Source: Candidatus Blastococcus massiliensis AP3 (GTDB taxonomy: Bacteria > Actinomycetota > Actinomycetes > Mycobacteriales > Geodermatophilaceae). Taken from it: a stretch of DNA of 64,000 nucleotides. The translations under genes were made by a program, and so were the position numbers. The notes under the pieces are model-generated. The model did no database searches, was not told the DNA's origin, and saw nothing but the letters and a program-made list of their open reading frames with translations. The DNA is taken from the NCBI RefSeq assembly GCF_000582785.1, contig NZ_HG931175.1:432588-496587 (forward strand). The letters run 5' to 3'. Shown here piece by piece: positions 40,875 to 48,169 of this stretch (position 1 is the stretch's first letter; every line of letters begins with the position of its first letter).

Positions 40875-41273
40875 TCAGCTCCGCCCGTCGAGCAGTTCGG
40901 CCATCTCGGTGAGACCGAAGAACTGGGCGGTCATCCGCGCGTTCATGTCGCCGAGGTCGGGGTCAGCACCCGCAGCCAGCAGGTGTCGCACGACGTCGGT
41001 GGCCTGCTTGAACACGCCAGCGGCCAGTGCCGTCTGCCCCTTGTCGTTGACCCGGGCATGGTCGGCGCCCCGGGCGAGGAGCGCGGCGACGGTGTCGGCG
41101 TGGGCGTAGTAGGAAGCCAGCACCAGCAACGTGTCCCCGGCGGTGTTCGTGAGGTCCACCGGGACGCCGGCGTCGACGTAGGCCGCCAGCTCCTCGGTGG
41201 CGCCGTTGCGCGCCAGGTCGAACAGATGCCCGGCTGGGACGGTGCCGGTGGACGCACTGTCTTCGCTGCTCAT
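40875..41273 (-). CDS. Small ankyrin-repeat protein (paralogue A)
   Basis: A 132-residue protein built of about three ankyrin repeats, with visible cores TAGDTLLVLASYYAHADTVAALLARGAD, NDKGQTALAAGVFKQATDVVRHLLAAGAD and a capping repeat DMNARMTAQFFGLTEMAELL. Such repeats mediate protein-protein binding; no catalytic domain is present. Its neighbour (41314-41712) is a clear tandem duplicate of the same length, sharing long blocks such as RVNDKGQTALAA and LLAAGADPDLG. ATG 41273 is preceded by CTAGGGTG, with 6 nt between that block and the start codon, the same arrangement as for the duplicate. No signal peptide. Partner unknown; mirror-image operon with GNAT and SDR genes upstream. Confidence 0.9.
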   Translation of the reverse strand: MSSEDSASTGTVPAGHLFDLARNGATEELAAYVDAGVPVDLTNTAGDTLLVLASYYAHADTVAALLARGADHARVNDKGQTALAAGVFKQATDVVRHLLAAGADPDLGDMNARMTAQFFGLTEMAELLDGRS

Positions 41274-41313
41274 GATCAGCACCCTAGGAGGAGTCGCCGT
41301 GGGAACGCACGGG

Positions 41314-41712
41314 TCAGCGTGAGCGGTCGAGCAGTTCGCTCATCGCGGTGAGGCCGAAGAACTGCGCCGTCGTCCGCGCGCTCTGGCCACCCAGGTCCGG
41401 ATCGGCACCGGCCGCGAGCAGGTGCTCGACGGTCTCCACCGACTGCTTGAACACCGCCGCCGCCAGCGCCGTCTGCCCCTTGTCGTTCACCCTCCCGTGA
41501 TCGGCGCCACGCGCGAGCAGCTCCGCCACTGTGCCGGCGTGGCCGTAGTAGGCCGCGAGCAGCAGCAACGTGTCGCCCTTGTCGTTGGTCAGATTGACCG
41601 GAGCGCCGGCCTCGACGTAGGCCATCAGCTCCTCGGTGTGTCCGAAGCGGGCCAGGTCGAACAGCCGGCCGGCCAGCTCGATCACGTCGGGATCGATCGG
41701 GCCGCTCGTCAC
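41314..41712 (-). CDS. Small ankyrin-repeat protein (paralogue B)
   Basis: A 132-residue ankyrin protein, tandem paralogue of the gene that follows it. The repeats read DKGDTLLLLAAYYGHAGTVAELLARGAD and NDKGQTALAAAVFKQSVETVEHLLAAGAD, then QSARTTAQFFGLTAMSELLDRS. I choose the GTG at 41712, not the in-frame GTG at 41721. It sits at the same distance from a CTAGGGTG block as the paralogue's start does and gives two proteins of equal length. It begins 10 bp after the GNAT stop and ends 40 bp before paralogue A, so the four genes SDR-GNAT-ankB-ankA probably form one transcript. The function is unknown; a binding or scaffold role is inferred from the fold. Confidence 0.9.
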   Translation of the reverse strand: MTSGPIDPDVIELAGRLFDLARFGHTEELMAYVEAGAPVNLTNDKGDTLLLLAAYYGHAGTVAELLARGADHGRVNDKGQTALAAAVFKQSVETVEHLLAAGADPDLGGQSARTTAQFFGLTAMSELLDRSR

Positions 41713-41722
41713 GCCCTTCACC

Positions 41723-42220
41723 CTAGGAGCCGTCGACCACCAGTTTGTAGCCGACGTGCGACGGCCGGAAGCCGAGCCCCTCGTAGAAGCGGTGCGCCTC
41801 GGGGCGGCTGCGGTCCGTGGTCAGCTGGATGAGCGCGCAGCCGCGCCGCCCGGCCTCCGCGAGTGCCCAGCGCACCAGCGCCTCTCCCAGACCACCGCCC
41901 CGGCGGTCGGCCCGGATCCGCACGCCCTCGATCTGCGCCCGCTGCGCGCCCCGTCGTGACAGCCCCGGCAGAAAGGACAGCTGCAGCGTGCCGACCACGT
42001 CGTCCACGTCCTGCACGGCCACGAGCAGGTGTGCGGGATCGGCGTCGACGAGGGCGAAGGCGCGCGCGTAGGGCTCCAGCCCCTCACCCGCGGACTCCCG
42101 CGCACCCCCGAGCGGGTCGTCGGCGAGCAGCGCGACCAGTTCCGGCAGGTCGGAGGCCGTCGCCCGGCGCACCGTCACGCCCACGAAGCCGGGCAGCGGC
42201 CCCCAGGCGACGACCTCCAC
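41723..42220 (-). CDS. GNAT-family N-acetyltransferase
   Basis: A 165-residue GNAT acetyltransferase. The acetyl-CoA pyrophosphate loop is seen in the region RIRADRRGGGLGEALVRWALAEA (about 102-124, R/Q-x2-G-x-G/A pattern RRGGGLGE), and the C-terminal motif B in AHRFYEGLGFRPSHVGYKL. The N-terminal VTVRRATASDLPELVALLADDPLG is typical of small-molecule or protein GNATs annotated only by family. The GTG at 42220 lies 6 nt after the SDR stop; a GTG at 42178 (VTVRRATASD) would give a shorter, more family-like start, and no clear Shine-Dalgarno sequence decides. The substrate is unknown. Confidence 0.85.
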   Translation of the reverse strand: MEVVAWGPLPGFVGVTVRRATASDLPELVALLADDPLGGARESAGEGLEPYARAFALVDADPAHLLVAVQDVDDVVGTLQLSFLPGLSRRGAQRAQIEGVRIRADRRGGGLGEALVRWALAEAGRRGCALIQLTTDRSRPEAHRFYEGLGFRPSHVGYKLVVDGS

Positions 42221-42226
42221 GCCGGC

Positions 42227-43144
42227 TCAGCCCGCGGTCGGGCGGATGCCGCGCTGGTCTGCGTTGAGCGCCGCCTGCGCCACCAGGCCGGGAAGCACGT
42301 CGTCGAGCTCCTCGACCGTCCAGCGCTCGCCCTTGTCCACGCCCGGGCCGGCCTGCCAGCCCTCGGCCACGCTGATCGCACCGCCGCGGACGTTGAACAC
42401 CCGGCCGGTGACCTCCTTCGCCGCGGGTCCGGCGAGCCAGACCACCAGCGGCGCGATGTTGTCCGGCGCGGACGGGTCGAACTGCGACGGGTCCGGCTTC
42501 TCGCGATCGGGACGCAGGTTCTCGGTCATCCGCGTCAGCGCGGCCGGTGCCACTGCGTTGACGGTGATGCCGTACCGCGAGAGCTCCATCGCGGTGATCA
42601 CGGTGAACGCCGCGATCCCCGCCTTGGCCGCCCCGTAGTTCGACTGCCCCTGGTTGCCGTAGATCCCCGACGACGACGTGGTGTTGATGACCCGGGCATC
42701 CACCGGGCGGCCGGCCTTGTGCTCCTCGCGCCAGTAGGCGGCCGCGTGCCGCGTCGGGGCGAACGTGCCGCGGAGGTGGACCCGGATGACCGAGTCCCAC
42801 TCCTCCACCGACATGTTCACCAGCATCCGGTCCCGCAGGATGCCGGCGTTGTTGACCAGCACGTCCAGTCGGCCGAAGTGCTCCAGCGCCGCGCCCACGA
42901 GGCGTTCGGCGCCGGCGAAGTCCGAGACGTCGTCGCCGTTCGCGACGGCCTGGCCGCCCATGCCCCGGATCTCGTCGACCACCTCACCCGCCGGACCCGT
43001 CGACCCGCCGCTGCCATCCACCTCGGCCCCGAGGTCGTTCACGACGACGGCGTAGCCCTGCCGGGCGAACTCGAGCGCGTGCCCGCGGCCGATCCCCCTG
43101 GCCGCACCCGTCACGATGACCACGCGTTGCTCGTCCGACTGCAT
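42227..43144 (-). CDS. SDR of the HSD17B4/hydroxyacyl-CoA dehydrogenase type
   Basis: A 305-residue SDR with TGAARGIG at 12-19, NNAG at 98-101, the Ser of NTTSSSG near 157 and Tyr170/Lys174 in YGAAK. The extended loop EVDGSGGSTGPAGEVVDEI after strand 2 and the segment MSVEEWDSVIRVHLRGTFAPTRHAAAYWREEHKAG mark the subgroup related to the hydroxyacyl-CoA dehydrogenase domain of multifunctional enzyme 2, often found in steroid or fatty-acid degradation sets. ATG 43144 has AAGGAGG seven nt upstream, a strong site. The gene heads the SDR-GNAT-ankyrin unit and diverges from the DHA2 transporter. Confidence 0.92.
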   Translation of the reverse strand: MQSDEQRVVIVTGAARGIGRGHALEFARQGYAVVVNDLGAEVDGSGGSTGPAGEVVDEIRGMGGQAVANGDDVSDFAGAERLVGAALEHFGRLDVLVNNAGILRDRMLVNMSVEEWDSVIRVHLRGTFAPTRHAAAYWREEHKAGRPVDARVINTTSSSGIYGNQGQSNYGAAKAGIAAFTVITAMELSRYGITVNAVAPAALTRMTENLRPDREKPDPSQFDPSAPDNIAPLVVWLAGPAAKEVTGRVFNVRGGAISVAEGWQAGPGVDKGERWTVEELDDVLPGLVAQAALNADQRGIRPTAG

Positions 43145-43169
43145 CTGGCAGCCTCCTTCCGTCGGGAGC

Positions 43170-43188
43170 CCTAGAATCGGGTTCTGGG
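43170..43188. promoter_or_regulatory. Inverted repeat between divergent SDR and MFS genes (possible operator)
   Basis: CCTAGAA-TCGGG-TTCTGGG at 43170-43188 is an imperfect palindrome with AGAA/TTCT arms in the 101-bp gap between divergent genes. It recalls TetR-type operators such as the KstR box, but its spacing differs by one base, so the cognate regulator is unclear. The only TetR gene close by is at 44795-45412. Confidence 0.4.
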
Positions 43189-43245
43189 ATTTCGACGTCA
43201 ACCAGGCCGAGCGCCGCGTCGGACCGGTCGACCAACGGGAGAGCA

Positions 43246-44829
43246 GTGACTGCGGACGCGCGGACCGGCGCAGGCGACACGGCCGCCGCGCCCCGCGAGA
43301 CGGTCGACGAGACCCGCCGGCAGGCGGAGGAGCCGGCCCCCGGGAGCGCGGCCGAGCGCGCCCAGATGCGCGAGGCCTGGCGGGCGCTGTCGGTCGTCAG
43401 CCTGGCCAGCATCTTCTCCGGGATGGCCGGGAGCGCGCTCAACGTCGCCCTGCCCACGGTCGTCCGGCACTTCGACGCCAGCGCCACGGCGGCCAGCTGG
43501 ATCCTGCTCGCGTTCATGCTGGCCAACACCGTCCTGATGATCTTCTTCGGCCGGCTGGCCGACATGTTCGGGCGCCGCTCGATGTACCTGATGGGGCTGG
43601 CGACCTTCACGCTCGCCAGCTTCCTGAGCGGCCTGGCCCCGAACGCCTGGACCCTCGTGGGGCTGCGCGTGCTGCAGGCCGCGGGCGCGGCGATGCTGCT
43701 CACCAACAGCGCCGCCATCGTCACCGCCGCCTTCCCGCGGCACCGGCTGGGTCAGGGCATGGGCATCTACCTGGCCTCGTTCTCCGTCGCCCAGCTCCTC
43801 GGCCCCACCGTCGGCGGCGTGCTCGCCGAGCACGCCGGCTGGCGCTGGGTGTTCTGGTACAACGTGCCGATCGGGCTGATCTGCCTGGCCTGGGGCGCCT
43901 GGGCCCTCCCCCGCGTCGCACGCACCGGGCAGCGCCAGGGCATCGACATCCCCGGCAACCTGCTGGTCCTGGTCGCGCTCGGCAGCGGGCTGGCGGCGCT
44001 CTCCCAGGCGACGACGCTGGGCTGGACCAGCTGGCTGGTCATCGGTGGCCTCGTCGTCTTCGTCCTGGGCATGCCCCTGTTCGTGCTCTTCGAGCGCCGG
44101 GTGGCCCATCCCCTGGTCGACATGACGCTGTTCCGCAGCCGGCCGTTCGCCCTCGGCCTGCTCGCCTCCTTCCTCAACGCGACGTCAGCGGCGGGGGTGC
44201 TGCTGCTCTTCTCGCTCTACTTCCAGGCCGTCAAGGGCGAGGACGCGTTCTCGGCCGGCATGCGCGTCCTGCCGCTGGCGGTGGCGACGCTGCTCTTCTC
44301 GTCCACCTCGGGGCTGCTCCAGCGCCGTATCTCACCGCGCGGGCTGGCCGTGGTGGGCAACCTCTGCACCGGCGCCGGGCTGGTCGTCCTGGGCTGGGCG
44401 GTGGCCGCGGACGCCGGTTACGTCGCGATCGCCTCGGGCCTGGTGCTGGCCGGCGCCGGGTCGGGGTTGTTCATGCCGTCGAACACCACCGCGCTGATGG
44501 GCGAGATCCCGCACGAGCGCCTGGGCATCGCCAACGCGATGCGCCTGATGCTGCAGCAGAGCGGCTTCGTCGTGGGCACGGCCATCGTGCTCTCCGTCCT
44601 CACCGCCCCGCTGGTCCCCGAACTGCGGCAGTACGCGTTCGCCGGCACGTTGTCCGACATCTCGGGCTCCGGCCTGGACGACCTGCTGCTCGGCTACCGG
44701 TGGACCCTGCTCACCATGCTCACGCTCAGCCTGGCGACCACGGTGACCTCGCTGGCCGCGCGGCACGCGACCATCAAGCGCTTCCGCGCCGAGGTCAGCC
44801 CGCCTGGGGGTCCGGCATCCGGCGGATGA
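43246..44829 (+). CDS. DHA2-family MFS multidrug transporter
   Basis: A 527-residue MFS transporter with 14 predicted helices, the EmrB/QacA (DHA2) layout. Helix 1 begins near residue 50 (WRALSVVSLASIFSGMAGSALNVALPTVVRHF), loop 2-3 carries FGRLADMFGRRSMYL, helix 5 the antiporter motif C-like LASFSVAQLLGPTVGGVLAEHAGWRWVFWYNVPIGL, typical of proton-driven drug exporters. A charged N-terminal region of 48 residues precedes it. The substrate is unknown. GTG 43246 is preceded by GGGAGAG. It converges with and overlaps the TetR gene at its 3' end by 35 bp, which may indicate mutual control, and the TetR could be its regulator. Confidence 0.92.
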   Translation: MTADARTGAGDTAAAPRETVDETRRQAEEPAPGSAAERAQMREAWRALSVVSLASIFSGMAGSALNVALPTVVRHFDASATAASWILLAFMLANTVLMIFFGRLADMFGRRSMYLMGLATFTLASFLSGLAPNAWTLVGLRVLQAAGAAMLLTNSAAIVTAAFPRHRLGQGMGIYLASFSVAQLLGPTVGGVLAEHAGWRWVFWYNVPIGLICLAWGAWALPRVARTGQRQGIDIPGNLLVLVALGSGLAALSQATTLGWTSWLVIGGLVVFVLGMPLFVLFERRVAHPLVDMTLFRSRPFALGLLASFLNATSAAGVLLLFSLYFQAVKGEDAFSAGMRVLPLAVATLLFSSTSGLLQRRISPRGLAVVGNLCTGAGLVVLGWAVAADAGYVAIASGLVLAGAGSGLFMPSNTTALMGEIPHERLGIANAMRLMLQQSGFVVGTAIVLSVLTAPLVPELRQYAFAGTLSDISGSGLDDLLLGYRWTLLTMLTLSLATTVTSLAARHATIKRFRAEVSPPGGPASGG

Positions 44830-45412
44830 TCGCCAGCGCGCTCTCGGTGACCGCGGCGGCCTCCACCTCGGACTCGCAGCCGATGATCTGCCGGCCGGCC
44901 TCCCCCATCGCCGCGGTGAGGAGGGAGACGAGCAGCCGGTCGGTCGGCCCGGTGCCGACGGCGAGGAGCACGGCGTTCTGCCGCACCCAGTCGTTGCGCC
45001 GCCGGCTGCGCACCAGGAAGAACCCCGGCGGCCCGTCGCCGTCCAGGAACAGCCGCGCCAGTTGCCGGCGCTCCCACGTCGTCTCCAGGTAGGCCCGGGC
45101 GCCCACGACGAAGAGCTCCTGCGGGGTGACCGTGCCCGCGCGGCGGGCATCCGCCACCGCCGTCGCCGCCCGCTCCTCGTAGGCCGCCTGGTGGTCCTCC
45201 CAGACGGCGAGGAAGAGCTCCGACTTGCCGCCGTAGTGGTGGTACAGGCTGCCGACGCCCAGCCCGGCGCGCTCGACGACGTCAGCGACGCTGCACTCGG
45301 CGAAGCCCTTCTGGGCGAACACCTCGCCGGCGGCGGCGATGAGGGTGCGGCGCGTCTCGGCGGTTCGGCTCCACTGCCAGGCATGGGCCTGCGGCTGCCT
45401 GCTCGCGCCCAC
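44795..45412 (-). CDS. TetR-family transcriptional regulator
   Basis: A 205-residue TetR protein. The helix-turn-helix is at about 20-62: RTLIAAAGEVFAQKGFAECSVADVVERAGLGVGSLYHHYGGKSELF, with the G-x-LYHHY-x-K signature. The ligand-binding half is not informative, although WERRQLARLFLDGDGPPGFF is characteristic of a subgroup of actinobacterial regulators. The GTG at 45412 gives VGASRQPQAHAWQ before the HTH; upstream sequence has a GGGG-rich tract. It overlaps the 3' end of the DHA2 transporter gene on the other strand (44795-44829). It is divergent from the thioesterase gene, so it may control the transporter, the thioesterase, or both. Confidence 0.92.
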   Translation of the reverse strand: MGASRQPQAHAWQWSRTAETRRTLIAAAGEVFAQKGFAECSVADVVERAGLGVGSLYHHYGGKSELFLAVWEDHQAAYEERAATAVADARRAGTVTPQELFVVGARAYLETTWERRQLARLFLDGDGPPGFFLVRSRRRNDWVRQNAVLLAVGTGPTDRLLVSLLTAAMGEAGRQIIGCESEVEAAAVTESALAIIRRMPDPQAG

Positions 45413-45536
45413 CGGCCCCCACCCCTCGACCCGACGACCCCGTCGTCCGCGGGTGACACTACTGACGGCGGGGCGGACTGCCCAGCCTCGAGAACGGAGC
45501 ACCTGCGGCCACGGGTCGCCGAGGCCGGGAGGCGCG

Positions 45537-45977
45537 ATGCGGGACATGGAGCGGTGGCTGGGCGACGGCGGGATGCCCCTGCTGGGCACCCTCGGCGTGC
45601 GGTTCGACCGGTACGGGGCGACCGAGGAGCCGGTCACCGGCTGGGCCGAGGCGAGCTGGACGCCGGTCCCCCTGGCCGGGAACCCGCACGGCCTGGTGCA
45701 GGGCGGCGTGCACTCCGTCGTCATGGACGCCGCCATGAACTTCGCCGTCAACGCGGCGCTGACCGGCCGCGACCGCACCCAGGCGTCGCTGGAGATGAAG
45801 ACGGAGTGGATGCGCCCCGCCCGCCCGGGTGACGTGCTGACCGTCCGCGGAGACCTGGTCCGGCTGGCGCGGCAGGTGGCCTTCGCCGAGGGCCGGGTGC
45901 TCTCGGCCGACGGCACGCTGCTGAGCCGGGCCACCTCGACCTTCCTCCTGCACCGGGAGCAGCCCCGCTCCGCCTGA
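45537..45977 (+). CDS. PaaI-like hotdog-fold thioesterase
   Basis: A 146-residue hotdog-domain protein. The helix block NPHGLVQGGVHSVVMDAAMNFAVNAAL (about 44-70) contains the HG...GG...D pattern of PaaI/4HBT thioesterases, whose Asp or Glu acts on acyl-CoA thioesters. Later strands ASLEMKTEWMRPARPGDVLTVRGDLV and VLSADGTLLSRATSTFLLH complete the fold. It should hydrolyse an acyl- or aryl-CoA. ATG 45537 has GGGAGG 4 nt upstream; a longer in-frame start at 45339 would overlap the TetR gene and is rejected. It lies between divergent TetR and the downstream beta-oxidation-like operon, hinting at a shared CoA substrate. Confidence 0.88.
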   Translation: MRDMERWLGDGGMPLLGTLGVRFDRYGATEEPVTGWAEASWTPVPLAGNPHGLVQGGVHSVVMDAAMNFAVNAALTGRDRTQASLEMKTEWMRPARPGDVLTVRGDLVRLARQVAFAEGRVLSADGTLLSRATSTFLLHREQPRSA

Positions 45978-45991
45978 CTCGGGCGAGCCCC

Positions 45992-46026
45992 TTGCAAAAG
46001 AACTTCGAAGCCTGAATTGTTAGGCT
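45992..46026 (+). promoter_or_regulatory. Promoter and inverted-repeat operator of the MarR-fadD operon
   Basis: TTGCAA (45992-45997) and AATTGT (46015-46020) with a 17-bp spacer give a promoter whose start would fall at the GTG at 46027, so the MarR message may be leaderless. Across the -10 lies AGCCT-N8-AGGCT (46009-46013, 46022-46026), and CTTCGAAG (46003-46010) is a palindrome. Autorepression by MarR is likely. Confidence 0.55.
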
Positions 46027-46518
46027 GTGATCGAAGCCACCCCGACCGGAGCGCGGACGGTCGCCCGTCTGGCCCGGCACGTCGAGGTGGCGCTGGCCGG
46101 CTGCGAGCTCACCGTGCCCCAGTACCGGCTGCTGGCCCTCCTCTCCGAGGGCTCGGTGAACGCATCGACGCTCGCCCAGCGGCTCGTGGTGAGCCGGCCG
46201 AGCGTCACCGCGCTCGTCGACGGCCTGGTCGCCCGCGGCATGGTCGAGCGGGGCACCGATCCGGCCGACCGCCGGCACGTCACCCACCTGGTGACCGAGC
46301 GCGGTCAGGCCGTGCTCGACCAGGCCGACCACACCGCGGCCGCCCGCCTGGCCGACCTCTCCACCCACCTCTCCCCCGACGACGTGCCCGCCGCCCGCGC
46401 GGGCCTCGCCGCGTGGGAACGGGCGCTCGACTCGTACCGGGACACGGCCGCCCGCACTCCGCACTGGCCCCGCGCCGGGGACGCGCGCACGCCGCAGGAA
46501 TCGGAGGTCGCCCCGTGA
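46027..46518 (+). CDS. MarR-family transcriptional regulator
   Basis: A 163-residue winged-helix MarR protein. Recognition-helix region: LAQRLVVSRPSVTALVDGLVARGMVERGTDPADRRHVTHLVTERGQAVLD (about 49-98), including the wing motif DRR. It should bind palindromic DNA and respond to an aromatic or acyl-CoA ligand. The GTG at 46027 has no Shine-Dalgarno sequence; the -10-like element just upstream suggests leaderless initiation. The stop overlaps the acyl-CoA synthetase start by four bases (GTGA), and the operon then runs through two acyl-CoA dehydrogenase genes, so it most likely regulates its own degradation operon, as BadR/FerC-type MarR proteins do. Confidence 0.9.
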   Translation: MIEATPTGARTVARLARHVEVALAGCELTVPQYRLLALLSEGSVNASTLAQRLVVSRPSVTALVDGLVARGMVERGTDPADRRHVTHLVTERGQAVLDQADHTAAARLADLSTHLSPDDVPAARAGLAAWERALDSYRDTAARTPHWPRAGDARTPQESEVAP

Positions 46519-48128
46519 CGACGATGGATCCGGACCCGGCGGTCGCCGACCGCCAGGCGCTCGTCGAGCGCGCCGCGGCCACCGGCATGCTGATCGCCCT
46601 CTGGGCCGCCCGGCAGCCGGAGGCGACCGCCATCCGCTCCGCGCAGGGTGACCTGACCTACGCCCAGCTCAACGCCCGGATCAACCAGCTGGCCCGCGCG
46701 TTGCGCGCCCGCGGCCTCACCGTCGGCGACTCGATCGCCCTGATCAGCTCCAACCGGCCCGAGTTCGTGGAGACCCTCTACGCCGCCCAGCGCACGGGGC
46801 TCCGCCTCACGCCGGTCAACTGGCACCTCACCGCCGATGAGATCAACTACATCCTGCGCGACTGCGGCGCCCGCGCCGTCGTCGTCGACGGCCGCTTCGC
46901 CGACACCGTCGGGCAGGCGCTGGACGGAGTGGACGCCCGCGCCCTGCTCGTCGTCGAGGGCTCCCAGGAGCGGTTCGAGGACTACGAGCAGGCGCTGTCC
47001 GCCGAGTCCGGCGAGAACATCGAGGACCCGGTGCTGGGCACCACCATGGCGTACACCTCGGGCACCACCGGGCGCCCGAAGGGCGTGCACCGCGCCGCCG
47101 CCGCGGCCGCGGGCGCCGCAGCATCGCAGCTGGCCACCCTCGTGGCCGAGGCCTCCGCCTACGTGCCCGGGCAGGACCTCAACCTGGTCACCGGCCCGCT
47201 CTACCACTCCGCGCCGCTGCTCTTCTCGCTCAGCATGCCGCTGTCCCGGGGCGCCGGCGTGGTGCTCATGGACAAGTGGGACGCCGAGGAGACGCTGCGG
47301 CTGATCGAGCAGCACCGGATCACGCACACCCACCTGGTGCCCACGATGTTCCACCGGATGATCTCGCTGCCGCAGGAGGTCAAGGACCGGTACGACCTGG
47401 GCAGCCTCCGCAACATCTGGCACGGAGCCGCCCCCTGCCCGGTTCCGGTCAAGCAGGCCCTCATGGACTGGCTCGGCCCGATCGCCTGGGAGTACTACGC
47501 GGCCACCGAGGGCTTCGGCTCGGTCGTCGGACCGCACGACTGGCTGCGCCGGCCCGGCACCGTCGGGCACCCGGAGCCCGGGCACATCCGCATCCTCGAC
47601 GAGGCCGGCGAGGACCTGCCCGCCGGAGTGCCCGGCACCATCTACCTGCGGGCGCCGGAGTCCGGCCGGTTCGTCTACCTGGGCGACGAGGCCAAGACCT
47701 CGTCGTCCTACCGCGGCGACTACTACACCCTCGGCGACGTCGGCTACCTCGACGAGGACGGCTGGCTCTTCCTGACCGACCGCAGCGTCGACCTGATCAT
47801 CTCCGGCGGCGTGAACGTCTACCCCGCCGAGGTGGAGGCCGTGCTCATCACGCACCCCTCGGTCGGCGACGTCGGCGTCATCGGCGTGCCCGATCCGGAG
47901 TGGGGTGAGTCGGTCAAGGCCGTCGTCGAGCTGCAGCCCGGGTACCAGCCCTCCGCGGCGCTCGCCGAAGAGCTCCTCGCCTGGACCCGCGACCGGCTGG
48001 CGCACTTCAAGTGCCCCCGGACGGTGGACTTCGTCCCCGAGCTGCCCCGCACCCCGTCCGGGAAGTTGTCCAAGCGCGTCCTGCGCGAGCAGTTCCGCCG
48101 GCAGGCCGCCGCCGGCACGGACGCCTGA
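46515..48128 (+). CDS. FadD-like acyl-CoA synthetase (ANL superfamily)
   Basis: A 537-residue adenylate-forming enzyme. Motifs: phosphate-binding YTSGTTGRPKGV near 175, YYAATEG near 322, the hinge and adenine region YYTLGDVGYLDEDGWLFLTDRSVDLIISGGVNVYPAEVEAVL (about 405-445), and catalytic Lys in TPSGKLSKRVLRE near the C-terminus. It activates a carboxylic acid to its CoA ester with ATP; long-chain, cyclic or aromatic acids are possible. The GTG at 46515 overlaps the MarR stop, so it is translationally coupled. Two acyl-CoA dehydrogenase genes follow, giving the first two steps of a beta-oxidation-type pathway. Substrate not determinable from sequence. Confidence 0.93.
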   Translation: MTTMDPDPAVADRQALVERAAATGMLIALWAARQPEATAIRSAQGDLTYAQLNARINQLARALRARGLTVGDSIALISSNRPEFVETLYAAQRTGLRLTPVNWHLTADEINYILRDCGARAVVVDGRFADTVGQALDGVDARALLVVEGSQERFEDYEQALSAESGENIEDPVLGTTMAYTSGTTGRPKGVHRAAAAAAGAAASQLATLVAEASAYVPGQDLNLVTGPLYHSAPLLFSLSMPLSRGAGVVLMDKWDAEETLRLIEQHRITHTHLVPTMFHRMISLPQEVKDRYDLGSLRNIWHGAAPCPVPVKQALMDWLGPIAWEYYAATEGFGSVVGPHDWLRRPGTVGHPEPGHIRILDEAGEDLPAGVPGTIYLRAPESGRFVYLGDEAKTSSSYRGDYYTLGDVGYLDEDGWLFLTDRSVDLIISGGVNVYPAEVEAVLITHPSVGDVGVIGVPDPEWGESVKAVVELQPGYQPSAALAEELLAWTRDRLAHFKCPRTVDFVPELPRTPSGKLSKRVLREQFRRQAAAGTDA

Positions 48129-48169
48129 GAGGCAGTGACACGAGAGACGATGACGTCGAAGGACTTGCC

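Noticed and set aside
41721-41721. Upstream GTG start of the ankyrin paralogue B
   Set aside because: It overlaps the CTAGGGTG element that lies at fixed distance from the start in paralogue A; the GTG at 41712 gives equal protein lengths.
43170-43188. KstR operator
   Set aside because: The AGAA and TTCT arms are separated by five bases, not the four of the known TAGAAC-N2-GTTCTA box, and no cholesterol genes are nearby.
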